Notes: generated by a model from the sequence alone, not told the origin. Numbered from the stretch's first letter, positions 34,011 to 43,507 are shown. The stretch is DNA of 64,000 nt from CAVTOA01 sp963736285 (GCA_963736285.1 CAVTOA010000003.1:744001-808000), one strand, 5' to 3'. Translations and numbers: made by a program.

Positions 34011-35822
34011 CTAATGAGCGCTTCGGGTCCGGAACGGGAGCATCTGAGAAAAGCGCTCCCAGAGTTGCGTTACCTCGCTGACGCGGAGAAATACTGATCC
34101 CGCGATAAACGCGGCGCACAACGCGCCTCCGCCCACGATCAAGGCAACAAGCGAGCCTGCCTTTCCAGTGCCGAACAACTCCTGCATGCCTGTCGACAAG
34201 CCCCAGCCAATGAGTCCGGCGACCACCGAAGCCAGGCTGAGCCGGGTAATCGTCTGGGCGATCTGGTTAAGGCCGAGTGCGCCGATTTTTCGGCGGAGGA
34301 GGTAGCTAGAAAACAATGCGGAGACCAGATATGACGCGGTGTTGCCGACCATGAGCCCGATTACTACGTACTGGGAGGGCAACACGAGGTAGAGCAATAC
34401 ATCTACGCCGACCCGGACGAGCACCGTGGGGATGTTAAGCAACGCCGGCGTTTTGGTGTCCCGCAAGGCATAGAACGCGAAGATCTGCAACTGTCCAATA
34501 GCGAATGGCACCAATCCAATACCGGCGACCATCAGCGCGAATCCGGTGTCTTGTGCCTGCGCGGCCGTGAAGCGGCCCCACTGGAATGCCATGACGGCGG
34601 TGGGCACGCCCAATGCGAGATATGCGGCGGTGGCGGGTACCAACAACACTGACGAAAGACGAATCCCCAACGACAAACTGCTGCTGACTTGATCGAATCG
34701 TTTTTCTACCGCCGCAGCGCTCATCTGTGGCAGCAAAGCGGTGATGACCGACACCGCGACGATGCCGTGCGCCATCATGAACAGCAAATAGGCGTCGTTG
34801 TAGATGAAGGATCCGGCGCTTCCGTGGTGTCCCCCGGCTCGGTAAGCCAAGCTCACCTGGACGAAAACACCTATTTGGCTGACAGCGACGTAGCACAGCA
34901 TCCATGCGGCAAGGCGGCCCACTTCGCCCAGCCGGGCTTGACGAAAGTCGAAGCGCCACCGCCACCGAAACCCCACCTTGCGCAGGGCTGGCCACAAGGA
35001 AATCGCTTGGGCGCACACGCCGAGGGTTGTTCCCACACCCAGTACGAGAAGCTGACTGGCGGTGATGGTTGCCGGCGTCGGCAAGGTTGGCCCCGGCGTA
35101 ATCATGAAAACAACAGCGGTCCCAATGACGACCACGTTGTTGACGATGGGAGACCACATAGGAGCGGCGAAGTGACCCCTGGTGTTGAGTACCGCACCCA
35201 TCATCGCGGCCATGCCATAGAAGAAGATCTCGGGAAGCAGCAAATAGGACAGATTCGTGACCAGGTGTTTTTCCTGACCGTTAGCACCATCGCTGACGAT
35301 CAGCTGGGTGATTAGGGGTGCGGCTAGCAGCGCGAGAAGCGTCGCGGCCGCCAGTAAGAGCACCGCGAGTGACATCAGACGTTGGACGTAAGCTTCACCG
35401 CCGTCGGGGTCTTTACGTGCTTTGACCATCAGCGGCACGACCACAGAGGTCAACACGCCACCGAGCAAGAGCTCATAGAGCATGTTGGGCAACGTGTCGG
35501 CGACTTGGTAGCTGTTCGCGACGACCGCACCACTCAGCGCGGCGCCGAGAATGGCTGTCCGCAGAAAGCCAGTTGCCCGGGAGACGATGCTGCCCAGGGC
35601 CATGATTCCGCTGTTGCGAGCGACGCTGCGCGTTTGGCTGTCCTGATTTGGCGGCCGCTCAGTCGATGACTCTTCGGTGGTCACCAAAGAAGTGCTATGC
35701 GCGGCCGGGTCTGGCTCGAACGCCGCCGCGTCTTCTGCCGCTATCTCCACGTTTTGCGCGGATTCTTCGTTGCCGTCAGCGTCCGTGGGTTTGGTCATGG
35801 TCTCGCCATAGCTGTCAGTCAT
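34011..35822 (-). CDS. murJ: Lipid II flippase MurJ/MviN (transporter part only)
   Basis: The 603-residue polytopic membrane protein of the MOP exporter superfamily flips lipid II across the membrane. After a ~65-residue acidic cytoplasmic N-terminus (start at 35822, or 35798), the core starts VARNSGIMALGSIVSRATGF. It then includes LPNMLYELLLGGVLTSVVVP and PEIFFYGMAAMMGAVLNTRG. It ends with a last helix near GGALCAAFIAGSVFLRVSEV. About 14 hydrophobic segments are visible. Unlike mycobacterial MviN, no kinase-like domain follows; that domain is encoded separately at 30.7-32.2 kb. The start overlaps the nudix stop by eight bases. Confidence 0.93.
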   Translation of the reverse strand: MTDSYGETMTKPTDADGNEESAQNVEIAAEDAAAFEPDPAAHSTSLVTTEESSTERPPNQDSQTRSVARNSGIMALGSIVSRATGFLRTAILGAALSGAVVANSYQVADTLPNMLYELLLGGVLTSVVVPLMVKARKDPDGGEAYVQRLMSLAVLLLAAATLLALLAAPLITQLIVSDGANGQEKHLVTNLSYLLLPEIFFYGMAAMMGAVLNTRGHFAAPMWSPIVNNVVVIGTAVVFMITPGPTLPTPATITASQLLVLGVGTTLGVCAQAISLWPALRKVGFRWRWRFDFRQARLGEVGRLAAWMLCYVAVSQIGVFVQVSLAYRAGGHHGSAGSFIYNDAYLLFMMAHGIVAVSVITALLPQMSAAAVEKRFDQVSSSLSLGIRLSSVLLVPATAAYLALGVPTAVMAFQWGRFTAAQAQDTGFALMVAGIGLVPFAIGQLQIFAFYALRDTKTPALLNIPTVLVRVGVDVLLYLVLPSQYVVIGLMVGNTASYLVSALFSSYLLRRKIGALGLNQIAQTITRLSLASVVAGLIGWGLSTGMQELFGTGKAGSLVALIVGGGALCAAFIAGSVFLRVSEVTQLWERFSQMLPFRTRSAH

Positions 35823-36294
35823 GTGGGGTTTCTCCGGCAGACTTCAACAAACGGGGAACGGCAGTGACCAGGCGACGTTCGTCTGGATAGGCCAGCTGTG
35901 CGCTTATCGCGCCCAACGGAACCCATGCGACTTCGGTCACTTCCACATCCGCGTCCGACAGGACACCGCCTAGTGAGCGAAGTAGAAAGTGATGCACGGT
36001 CTTGTGTATTCGCTTGCCGTCAGCGACAAACCAATATTCCACGTCGCCCAATGGAGCCAGCACAGTACCAGTGATGCCGGTTTCTTCCGACACCTCGCGG
36101 ACCGCGGTCTGCTCGAGGGTTTCGCCAGCTTCGACCTTGCCTTTAGGCAGTGACCAGACTAAGCGCCCCCGGCGGTCAAGTTTGCCGATGAGCACACCCA
36201 TGCGTCGGTGTTCATCGACGACGAGCCCGCCAGCAGAGACCTCATCGACGCGCTGCAGGCGCCGACGGGAACCTCTGGACGGACGTTGCGCCAT
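35815..36294 (-). CDS. Nudix hydrolase (Rv3908/MutT4-like)
   Basis: A 159-residue protein with a complete Nudix box, GKVEAGETLEQTAVREVSEE followed by TGI (about residues 51-73). The box matches GX5EX7REUXEEXGU. The basic N-terminus (RGSRRRLQRVDEVSAGGLVV) and the late segment VTEVAWVPLGAISAQLAYPD match the actinobacterial nudix encoded between pcnA and murJ. Nudix enzymes cleave nucleoside diphosphates linked to another group; the substrate here is unknown. It overlaps murJ by eight bases and is divergent from the methyltransferase gene. Confidence 0.87.
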   Translation of the reverse strand: MAQRPSRGSRRRLQRVDEVSAGGLVVDEHRRMGVLIGKLDRRGRLVWSLPKGKVEAGETLEQTAVREVSEETGITGTVLAPLGDVEYWFVADGKRIHKTVHHFLLRSLGGVLSDADVEVTEVAWVPLGAISAQLAYPDERRLVTAVPRLLKSAGETPHD

Positions 36295-36455
36295 GTATTC
36301 GACCTTAAGGCTTGACCGAAGCTGTCGGGATGGGGGCTCGCCGGCTCATATGCCCGTTCCTCAGTAGATTTCGTAACATGCCCGGTTCTCGCATATCAGC
36401 GGTCACAATGGAAGGAGGCCAGCTTGGCCGTAAGGCAGCAAGGCGAGGAATACTT

Positions 36456-37571
36456 ATGACCTTTGGCGCAAAAGCAGGTATCGAACAGCATGCTGTCAGG
36501 CTCCGACGTCAGCTGGTCGCCACCTTGGTGCGTGAGGACGCCTTGTTCTCCGAAGAGTGGTGCTCGGCCTTTCTTGCCACACCGCGGCACCTCTTCGTGC
36601 CAGCCTTCCAGCTGACCCATGGCGCCCAGACTTCACGGGTAGATGGTCGAGTTCCGGAGCAACGCGATCTGTGGTTGTCCACTGTGTACTCAGACACGGT
36701 GGTGGTGACGCACGTAGCACCTGACGGGAACGTGCCGACCAGCTCGTCGACACAACCGAGTTTGATGGCGATGATGCTCGAGGCGCTCAGTGTTTCTAAG
36801 AGCACCCACCGGGTACTCGAAGTGGGCACCGGGACCGGTTACAACGCCGCACTGCTGTGTCACCGGTTGGGATCAAGCGCGGTCACGTCTATCGACATCT
36901 CCAGCGACTTGTTGGCAGAGGCACGTATCCGGCTCGCCGCCTTGGGGTACTCGCCGGTCATCGCCCAAGCTGACGGGGCCGCTGGCTATCCGCTTCGTGC
37001 GCCGTACGACCGGATCATCGCCACTTGCCGAGTGGACGAGATTCCGCCGGCATGGCTGCGGCAGTGCGAGCCGGGCGCGGTCATCGTTACTAGCATCGCT
37101 GAGGGCGTCGCGCGACTAGTGGTCGATGAAAATGGTCATGCCTACGGAGGGTTTTTGCCGACTCACGCGGCCTTCATGCCACTTCGATCTACCACCGGAT
37201 CCGCTGCGGATAAGACCGGTAGACCTTCCTACACGAACGCACCGAAACCCGAGCCGGCGTTGACGCCAACATCAGCTGGCGCAAGCGAATCTCCCGTTAA
37301 CTTTGTGGCTTCGGCGAACCTCGTCGACGACCTTGTTGATCCGCATTTCCGGTTCTTACTCCGGTTGGTCCAGCCATCTCTGAACGTGGGCAGTGCCACG
37401 AGCCATCCCAGCCCGGCCGTGTTGCGAGTCCTCGCATGGTGGCAACGACAGGGACGGCCGCAACTGGATCGGCTGCGGATTTATGCGAGTACGTCCTCGA
37501 CGGCAGTAGGCGTCGCGGGCGGCAACGCGGGTAGTGATATCGATTCCGGCAGGATCGCAATCCAGAGGTAA
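36456..37571 (+). CDS. Protein-L-isoaspartate O-methyltransferase-like (PCMT) enzyme
   Basis: About 371 residues from an ATG at 36456 (GAGGAA upstream). The PCMT-like fold begins FSEEWCSAFLATPRHLFVPA. It continues with the motif-I region HRVLEVGTGTGYNAALLCHR, in which GTGTGYN is the SAM-binding glycine loop, and SIDISSDLLAEARIRLAALG. The final ~140 residues form a separate domain (EPALTPTSAGASESPVNFVA then LVDDLVDPHFRFLLRLVQPS). Homologs are standalone repair enzymes or PCMT-like enzymes modifying peptides in natural-product clusters; nothing around it indicates a peptide cluster. The neighbours are nudix (divergent) and pcnA, whose start is 24 bases after its stop. Confidence 0.75.
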   Translation: MTFGAKAGIEQHAVRLRRQLVATLVREDALFSEEWCSAFLATPRHLFVPAFQLTHGAQTSRVDGRVPEQRDLWLSTVYSDTVVVTHVAPDGNVPTSSSTQPSLMAMMLEALSVSKSTHRVLEVGTGTGYNAALLCHRLGSSAVTSIDISSDLLAEARIRLAALGYSPVIAQADGAAGYPLRAPYDRIIATCRVDEIPPAWLRQCEPGAVIVTSIAEGVARLVVDENGHAYGGFLPTHAAFMPLRSTTGSAADKTGRPSYTNAPKPEPALTPTSAGASESPVNFVASANLVDDLVDPHFRFLLRLVQPSLNVGSATSHPSPAVLRVLAWWQRQGRPQLDRLRIYASTSSTAVGVAGGNAGSDIDSGRIAIQR

Positions 37572-37595
37572 ACGCAGCCACTAGAGTCGTCTGCC

Positions 37596-39089
37596 GTGAC
37601 TGATCAACCCACCGCCGCGTCAACCACGCGCGAAACGTCGAACCTGTCCGAAGCGCAACGCAATGCCGTCGCAGAGCTGATGCAGGTTTTCCCAGTGGTG
37701 GACCAATTGGGTCAACGGTTTGCCAAGGCTGGACACGAGCTGCATTTGGTGGGCGGTTCTGTGCGCGATGCCTTGCTGGCGCGGCTCGGTGACGACCTCG
37801 ATTTCTGCACCGATGCTCGTCCCCCGGAAATCCTGTCTATATTGGACGGTTGGGCGGATGCGGTGTGGACCACCGGGATCGAGTTCGGCACAGTCGGCGC
37901 CGCGCGAAACGGTCTCCGGTTGGAGATCACCACTTTTCGGGCGGACGCCTATGACCGACTCTCCCGTAACCCGCAGGTTCGCTACGGGACTAGCCTCACC
38001 GACGACTTGCTGCGGCGAGACTTCACTGTGAATGCCATGGCAGTGTCGCTACCCGGGCATACTTTTAGCGATCCGCACGGTGGTCTCGCCGACCTTGCGT
38101 CCCGTTCACTGAAGACTCCAGGAACACCACACGATTCGTTCAACGACGATCCGCTGCGGATGCTTCGAGCAGCACGGTTTGCGGCGCAACTCGAATTTTC
38201 CATTGACCCAGCGGTGAGTACCGCGATGACGTCAATGGCGGATCAGATCAGTCGCATCACCGCCGAACGTGTCCGTGACGAGCTCACCAAACTGCTCTGC
38301 GGGGCTGATCCGGTGATAGGGCTGCGGATATTGGTCGATTCGGGCCTAGCTCAGTATGTGCTACCCGAATTGCCAGCAATGAAAATGGCGATTGACGAGC
38401 ACCACCAGCACAAAGACGTCTACGAGCACACTCTCACCGTGGTGCGGCAAGCGGTTGCGTTGGAGGATGCCGACTCCCCCGAAGGCAAGCCAGACTTTGT
38501 TTTGCGGATGGCGGCACTTCTGCACGATGTCGGCAAACCAGCCACCCGTCGACATGAACCTGGTGGAGGGGTGAGTTTTCATCACCACGAGGTGGTCGGG
38601 GCGAAGATGGCCCGCAAACGGTTGCGAGCCTTGCATTACCCCAAAGACGTCATTGAGAAAGTGTCCACATTGGTGTTTTTGCACCTGAGATTCCATGGAT
38701 ACGGTCGGGCCGAATGGACGGACTCGGCTGTTCGCCGATACGTGACCGACGCTGACGAGCTGCTTCCGCGCTTGCATAAACTCGTGCGCTCAGATTGCAC
38801 CACCCGGAATCGGCGCAGAGCCGAGGCCTTGTCGCACGCATATGACGCACTGGAAACGCGTATTGCCCGGATTCAAGCAGAAGAGGACTTGGCTCGAATC
38901 CGTCCCGATCTCGACGGGAACGAGATCATGCAATTGCTGGGTGTGGGGCCTGGCCCGGTCGTGGGCAAAGCATGGAAGCACTTGAAGGAACAACGACTAG
39001 AACATGGGCCGTTGACTCGGGGACAAGCAAAGACTGAGCTGTTGCGCTGGGCGAAAGAGCAAGGAATTCCCGTGAGAACACCTGAGTAG
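37596..39089 (+). CDS. pcnA: CCA-adding tRNA nucleotidyltransferase PcnA
   Basis: A 497-residue nucleotidyltransferase with an HD domain, corresponding to Rv3907c. The catalytic head contains HELHLVGGSVRDALLARLGD and the metal-binding DDLDFCTDARPPEIL, followed by RRDFTVNAMAVSLPGH. The HD domain lies around FVLRMAALLHDVGKPATRRH. The C-terminal domain ends with LLRWAKEQGIPVRTPE. The enzyme adds CCA to tRNAs; here tRNA-Ile lacks an encoded CCA, while tRNA-Ala has one, so PcnA is needed. GTG start at 37596. Confidence 0.92.
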   Translation: MTDQPTAASTTRETSNLSEAQRNAVAELMQVFPVVDQLGQRFAKAGHELHLVGGSVRDALLARLGDDLDFCTDARPPEILSILDGWADAVWTTGIEFGTVGAARNGLRLEITTFRADAYDRLSRNPQVRYGTSLTDDLLRRDFTVNAMAVSLPGHTFSDPHGGLADLASRSLKTPGTPHDSFNDDPLRMLRAARFAAQLEFSIDPAVSTAMTSMADQISRITAERVRDELTKLLCGADPVIGLRILVDSGLAQYVLPELPAMKMAIDEHHQHKDVYEHTLTVVRQAVALEDADSPEGKPDFVLRMAALLHDVGKPATRRHEPGGGVSFHHHEVVGAKMARKRLRALHYPKDVIEKVSTLVFLHLRFHGYGRAEWTDSAVRRYVTDADELLPRLHKLVRSDCTTRNRRRAEALSHAYDALETRIARIQAEEDLARIRPDLDGNEIMQLLGVGPGPVVGKAWKHLKEQRLEHGPLTRGQAKTELLRWAKEQGIPVRTPE

Positions 39090-39130
39090 CTGGGAAGTTT
39101 ATGGGGACTCGCAGCCGCCGGTGTCTGCGA

Positions 39131-40477
39131 TCAAGAAACGTCGGCTTCTGCCTTTGCCAAGGCCGGCCTGACGCTCGGTGCGGGATCGGCAGACTTGGTT
39201 TTTGGGATTGAGGTCCAGCGGTACCACGCTGCGATCCCCGCATATCCGATGGAACTGCCTAGCAGCACGACGTAGGACTTCCCGTTGGTGGGCAACGTTA
39301 TTGCGGCAATGAGCATGCCCGCGACCAGGCATGCGTTGAACGTGGTGTCGTAGAAGGAAAACACGCGGCCACGGTAATCGTCCTCGCACTCTTGCTGGAT
39401 AGTGCTGTCGGCCACGATTTTTGTTCCCTGAGCGACGAGCCCCATGACAAAGACAGCCGGCATAAGGAACACCAAGGAGAAGGGTGCTCCCAGCACAAGT
39501 TGGGTCAGCGCACCGCCCGCGAGGAGCCAGAGGATCCAACGCCTCGACCCCAACCCACGGCTTGCCGCGGGGGTGAGCAGTGCGGCGACCAACGCCCCCA
39601 GCGCTCCTACTACGACGACCTGGCTCAGCCCGGCTTCGCGTGCGCGGAGTAGCCCGTTGTCGGTGAAATAGTTGCGGTACAACAACAGCAGCATCATGGT
39701 GGCCACGCCGTAACAGACCCGCTGCAGACATGCCGCCAGCATCGCGGTCCAAGCAGGGCGCCGCTGTTTGAGATGGGTTGAACCCGCACGAAGGTCCACC
39801 AGTACCTGCTGTATGCCAGCAACTAGCCGGGGCCGCTTTGCCCGTTCGTGATGGGTGGGCCCCAAATAGTCACGACTAAAGCGAGAAGCTATATGGGTTG
39901 CTATGAGATACCCGAGAACACCGCAGGCGGCGACGAGGGCATAGCCGTGGTCGCTTGCGCCAAATAGCTCCCGAAGCCCCAGCGCGCACCCAATGCCCAA
40001 CGAGTAGACGACCGTGCCGCTGGTAGCCGACAGTGAATTGGCGGCGACGAGGTGTTCGTCGTCAGTGACATGGGGCATGGCAGCAGACAGCCCAGAGGAG
40101 TAAAACCGCCCAATACCCACCACGATGAGGGCGATGAGCAGAAAGAGTCCGCTGGCTGATCCGAGCCAGATCATGCCCGCCACGGCCGCCACAAGAATGG
40201 CCCGCACGATGGTGGTTGTCACCAGGACATCCCGGCGAGCCCATCGGTCGAGCAAAATGCCAGCAAACGGCCCCACTACGGAATATGGAAGAAGCAAGGC
40301 GGCGAACCCGAGAGCGATCGCGAGTGGGTCGGTGTGTCGATCGGGGTTGAACAGCACGGTGCCAGCCAGGCTGGCTTGGAAGACTCCATCGGCTAACTGA
40401 CTAGCGAGGCGAGCACAGTAGAGCCGGCGGAAGTCGGCTCGGGAGGTGATCGCTCGAAGACGACGCCGGGAAGACAT
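39131..40477 (-). CDS. Major facilitator superfamily transporter
   Basis: About 448 residues from an ATG at 40477. It begins MSSRRRLRAITSRADFRRLY and has about 12 hydrophobic segments. The first loop contains GFAALLLPYSVVGPFAGILL followed by DRWARRDVLVTT, which resembles the MFS loop 2-3 motif (DRxxRR). Substrate is unknown. Longer readings to 40813 run through the divergent nudix gene and are not protein-like. The end at 39131 converges on pcnA. The ribosome site is weak, so translation may be leaderless. Confidence 0.82.
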   Translation of the reverse strand: MSSRRRLRAITSRADFRRLYCARLASQLADGVFQASLAGTVLFNPDRHTDPLAIALGFAALLLPYSVVGPFAGILLDRWARRDVLVTTTIVRAILVAAVAGMIWLGSASGLFLLIALIVVGIGRFYSSGLSAAMPHVTDDEHLVAANSLSATSGTVVYSLGIGCALGLRELFGASDHGYALVAACGVLGYLIATHIASRFSRDYLGPTHHERAKRPRLVAGIQQVLVDLRAGSTHLKQRRPAWTAMLAACLQRVCYGVATMMLLLLYRNYFTDNGLLRAREAGLSQVVVVGALGALVAALLTPAASRGLGSRRWILWLLAGGALTQLVLGAPFSLVFLMPAVFVMGLVAQGTKIVADSTIQQECEDDYRGRVFSFYDTTFNACLVAGMLIAAITLPTNGKSYVVLLGSSIGYAGIAAWYRWTSIPKTKSADPAPSVRPALAKAEADVS

Positions 40478-40544
40478 TGACGTAAGTGTAGGCGCTTTCC
40501 TTGTTGCGACGCGTTCGCTTGGCTCATGCCTGTGGACGGCGGCC

Positions 40545-40553
40545 TTATCCACA
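40545..40553 (+). promoter_or_regulatory. Perfect DnaA box in the MFS/nudix spacer
   Basis: TTATCCACA at 40545-40553 is the same 9-mer as the three perfect boxes in oriC. It lies in the spacer between the divergent MFS and nudix genes. A chance match is possible at this length. Confidence 0.35.
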
Positions 40554-40604
40554 GGTAACGCACAGCTATTTCGGGCAGCGGTGGGTTCTGCCACCATGGG
40601 GCGC

Positions 40605-41165
40605 ATGGTGAGGACCTCTACGACCGCTGCCGGCGGCGCAATTGTCTTTAGCGAAGACCGGTTGCTCATGGTTCGCCAGCAGCGCGCGAGCGGCTTTCGG
40701 TGGGAAATTCCCTCAGGCGGCCAGGAGGCGGGCGAGACCCTTGAACAGACGGCGGCGCGAGAAGTACAAGAAGAAACGGGTGTACGCATAAGGCTGGGCT
40801 CTGTGGTGTGCACATTTTCGTCCTACCGCGAAGACGCGGGAACGTTGGTACTCGGGGCTATCTATTCCGCCGAGTTAGCGGAGCGCGACCCTCGCCTCAT
40901 CCCTCAACGTAACGACGGGATAGTCGCAGCAGAATTCGTTGATCCGTTCAGCCTCCCTGGCGAAGAAATGGGGCGGCTGACCGCGCTTATTCTGCGACGT
41001 TGGTGGCTCCGGCGTTGGCAGCACAATCCGCCGTTCCACGTGGAACTGTGGCGCGACCCGGATGGATACCATCGTCTGGACAGCAACACCGGAGAGCTCC
41101 GACCTATCCCAGACTTCGTGGCCGACACACATTCGGCCGGTGAGCACAAAAAACGGGGCGGGTAG
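40605..41165 (+). CDS. Nudix hydrolase
   Basis: About 186 residues from an ATG at 40605 (another ATG lies at 40596). It begins MVRTSTTAAGGAIVFSEDRL and has a complete Nudix box GGQEAGETLEQTAAREVQEE followed by TGV. A C-terminal region contains PPFHVELWRDPDGYHRLDSN. It is distinct from the nudix near murJ. The substrate is unknown. It shares a promoter spacer with the MFS gene and converges with ino1. Confidence 0.85.
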   Translation: MVRTSTTAAGGAIVFSEDRLLMVRQQRASGFRWEIPSGGQEAGETLEQTAAREVQEETGVRIRLGSVVCTFSSYREDAGTLVLGAIYSAELAERDPRLIPQRNDGIVAAEFVDPFSLPGEEMGRLTALILRRWWLRRWQHNPPFHVELWRDPDGYHRLDSNTGELRPIPDFVADTHSAGEHKKRGG

Positions 41166-41187
41166 AGGTACTCCCCCACCCACCCCG
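41154..41187. terminator. Likely bidirectional hairpin between nudix and ino1
   Basis: CGGGGCGGG at 41154-41162 pairs with CCCACCCCG at 41179-41187 with one mismatch. It lies between the ends of two convergent genes, where a shared terminator is expected. A T-run is lacking. Confidence 0.4.
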
Positions 41188-41199
41188 CCTCAGGATGCT

Positions 41200-42279
41200 C
41201 TAGCGTTCAACCTCGCCGCGAATGAACTTCTCCACGTATTCGCGGGCGTCGGAGTCGCGGTACTGCTCAGGCGGGGATTTCATGAAGTAGCCCGCAGCGG
41301 ACAGAATCGGTCCGCCAATCTGGCGATCTTTGGCGATCTTGGCCGCCCGGATCGCGTCGATGATGATCCCGGCTGAGTTCGGCGAGTCCCACACCTCAAG
41401 CTTGTATTCCAGATTGAGTGGCACATCTCCGAAGTTGCGACCCTCGAGCCGAACATAGGCCCATTTGCGGTCGTCTAGCCACGGCACATGGTCTGATGGT
41501 CCAATATGGATATTCCGCTTGCCTAGATCGTGCTCCACCTGAGAGGTGACCGACTGGGTCTTGGAGATCTTCTTTGACTCAAGCCGGTCCCGCTCCAACA
41601 TGTTCATAAAGTCCATGTTGCCGCCAAAATTAAGCTGGTACGTCCGCAGCAGCTCTACCCCGCGGTCTTCAAACAGTTTGGCGAGTACTCGGTGCGTGAT
41701 GGTCGCGCCCACCTGTGACTTGATGTCGTCACCGATGATCGGCACGCCAGCGTCGGTGAACTTTTGCGCCCATGCGGGGTCGGACGCGATGAAAACGGGC
41801 AGTGCGTTCACAAATGCCACGCCCGCGTCGATCGCGCATTGGGCGTAGAACTTGTCGGCCTCCTCTGAGCCCACGGGCAGGTAAGAGACCAAGACATCGA
41901 CGCGGGCGTCACGCAGCGCTTGCACGACATCCACCGGCTTCGCGTCCGACTCGTCAATGATCTCCCGGTAGTACTTGCCCAGACCGTCCAACGTATGTCC
42001 ACGTTGGACGGTTACACCGCTGGGTGGCACGTCGCAAATTTTAATCGTGTTGTTTTCGCTCGCGCCGATGGCGTCGGAGAGATCTTGGCCGACCTTCTTC
42101 GCGTCCACATCAAACGCGGCCACAAACTCGACGTCACGAACGTGGTACTCGCCGAACCGCACGTGCATAAGCCCCGGCACGCGCGCTGTTGCGTCGGCGT
42201 CGCGGTAGTAGTGCACCCCCTGCACCAAAGACGCGGCGCAGTTACCCACGCCAACGATGGCGACGCGTACGGAACTCAT
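41200..42279 (-). CDS. ino1: myo-Inositol-1-phosphate synthase
   Basis: The 359-residue enzyme converts glucose 6-phosphate to inositol 1-phosphate with NAD. In actinobacteria inositol feeds phosphatidylinositol and mycothiol. It begins MSSVRVAIVGVGNCAASLVQ, a Rossmann-type glycine motif, and has HVRDVEFVAAFDVDAKKVGQ. The typical GDDIKSQVGATITHRVLAKL lies near residue 190, and LRTYQLNFGGNMDFMNMLER near 230. The start overlaps the padR stop by four bases, the same pairing as Rv0046c-Rv0047c. Confidence 0.95.
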   Translation of the reverse strand: MSSVRVAIVGVGNCAASLVQGVHYYRDADATARVPGLMHVRFGEYHVRDVEFVAAFDVDAKKVGQDLSDAIGASENNTIKICDVPPSGVTVQRGHTLDGLGKYYREIIDESDAKPVDVVQALRDARVDVLVSYLPVGSEEADKFYAQCAIDAGVAFVNALPVFIASDPAWAQKFTDAGVPIIGDDIKSQVGATITHRVLAKLFEDRGVELLRTYQLNFGGNMDFMNMLERDRLESKKISKTQSVTSQVEHDLGKRNIHIGPSDHVPWLDDRKWAYVRLEGRNFGDVPLNLEYKLEVWDSPNSAGIIIDAIRAAKIAKDRQIGGPILSAAGYFMKSPPEQYRDSDAREYVEKFIRGEVER

Positions 42280-42890
42280 GATTCCTCCTTGTTGTGCGTC
42301 TGCTCCTTCGCAGAACGCAGTCTGTGTTTAGCTGGTTTGACAGCAGGGGGCTGACCCGCCTTTTCGCTGTCGATCAACTCATTGAGCCAGCGCACCTCGC
42401 GATCTGCGGCCTCTAAGCCATGTTGCTGCAGCTCGCGAGTGTAGGCATCGAGACGTTCGCCAGCTCGATGCAATGCATCGAGTAGTCCCTCTCGTTTTTC
42501 CTCGATCCTTCTGCGCCGCCCCTCCAAAATGCGCAGTCGAACGTGCGGGTCTGTGCGTCCAAAAAAAGCAAAGTGGACGCCAAATCCTTCGTCGTCGTAC
42601 GTTTGTGGCCCGGCCTGGGCCAGCAAGGTGAGGAAGTACTCTTTGCCCTCAGCGGTGATGCGATACACGATCTTGCCCCGTTTACTGGTTAGCGGCGGCG
42701 CCGCGTCAGCCGGGTCCGGAGCCTCCTCGGCGATCCAACCGGCAGCGCTCATCCGGCGCAGCGTCGGGTATAGGGAGCCGTAGGAGACGGCCGCTCGAAT
42801 CGCTCCCAGCTTGGTGGAGAGTCGTTTGCGAAGCTCATAGCCGTGCACGGCTCCGTCGTGCAGGATGCCGAGGACGGCGAACTCGAGCAT
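42276..42890 (-). CDS. PadR-family transcriptional regulator
   Basis: A 204-residue protein whose N-terminal ~90 residues form the PadR winged helix: MLEFAVLGILHDGAVHGYEL, then RKRLSTKLGAIRAAVSYGSL and YPTLRRMSAAGWIAEEAPDP. A C-terminal coiled helix follows (LEGRRRRIEEKREGLLDALH). It is the orthologue of Rv0047c and overlaps ino1 by four bases, so it likely regulates its own operon and ino1. The effector is unknown. Confidence 0.9.
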   Translation of the reverse strand: MLEFAVLGILHDGAVHGYELRKRLSTKLGAIRAAVSYGSLYPTLRRMSAAGWIAEEAPDPADAAPPLTSKRGKIVYRITAEGKEYFLTLLAQAGPQTYDDEGFGVHFAFFGRTDPHVRLRILEGRRRRIEEKREGLLDALHRAGERLDAYTRELQQHGLEAADREVRWLNELIDSEKAGQPPAVKPAKHRLRSAKEQTHNKEES

Positions 42891-43043
42891 TTCCTCAGCT
42901 CCCCTCGAAGGTGTCCGTGCCGGAATGTCCTCACGACATATCGAACCGATACATCGAAATGTACTCCTCCGGCAGTTGGGGTGGTGTCTGGATGGGGAGG
43001 CAACTCTCAGAGTGCCCGTCTGGGCCCGCGTACCCTTGCTCAG

Positions 43044-43445
43044 GTGCGCACACAGACGGCGATTGTCGACTATGCCCTGCAGCGCCGCGCTCTATTGCGG
43101 GATGTGTATCGGGGCCATGTTGGCGTGTACGAGGTGTGTGACGCATCGCCGTATCTGTTGCGCGCCGCTCAGTATTTTGGCGAGCGCACGGCGGTCCGTT
43201 GTCCGATCTGCCGACGGGAAAACGTCTGGCGTGTGCACTATGTGTATGGCGACCGGCTGAAGACCTCAGCAGGGCAGGCTCGTAAGTCGGCGGAGCTTTC
43301 CTCGTTGGCGGCGACGGTCGGTGAATGTGATGTCTACGTGGTGGAGGTCTGCCGGGGATGTTCGTGGAACCATCTGTTGCAGAAATTTACCCTGGTGCAA
43401 GACGGCTCCGCTTCGGATAACACAGGCATTTCTGGCATCCAGTAA
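43044..43445 (+). CDS. DUF5318 zinc-ribbon protein
   Basis: About 133 residues from a GTG at 43044. It begins VRTQTAIVDYALQRRALLRD and contains two cysteine pairs, CPICRRENVW and VVEVCRGCSWN, that could hold one zinc ion. The family sits before ponA in this region of actinobacterial genomes (for example Rv0049); its function is unknown. Longer readings (from 42843) run over the padR promoter and are not similar to anything. The gene is divergent from padR and ends 62 bases before ponA. Confidence 0.82.
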   Translation: MRTQTAIVDYALQRRALLRDVYRGHVGVYEVCDASPYLLRAAQYFGERTAVRCPICRRENVWRVHYVYGDRLKTSAGQARKSAELSSLAATVGECDVYVVEVCRGCSWNHLLQKFTLVQDGSASDNTGISGIQ

Positions 43446-43507
43446 TTAAAACCACTAGGTGGGGGTCTGGCGTTGGTTCTGTTTTTCGCGTCCGGCATGG
43501 TAAAGAC

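Noticed and set aside
40478..40813. MFS transporter N-terminal extension to 40813
   Set aside because: The reading runs through the divergent nudix gene and has no membrane or homology features; the start at 40477 is natural.
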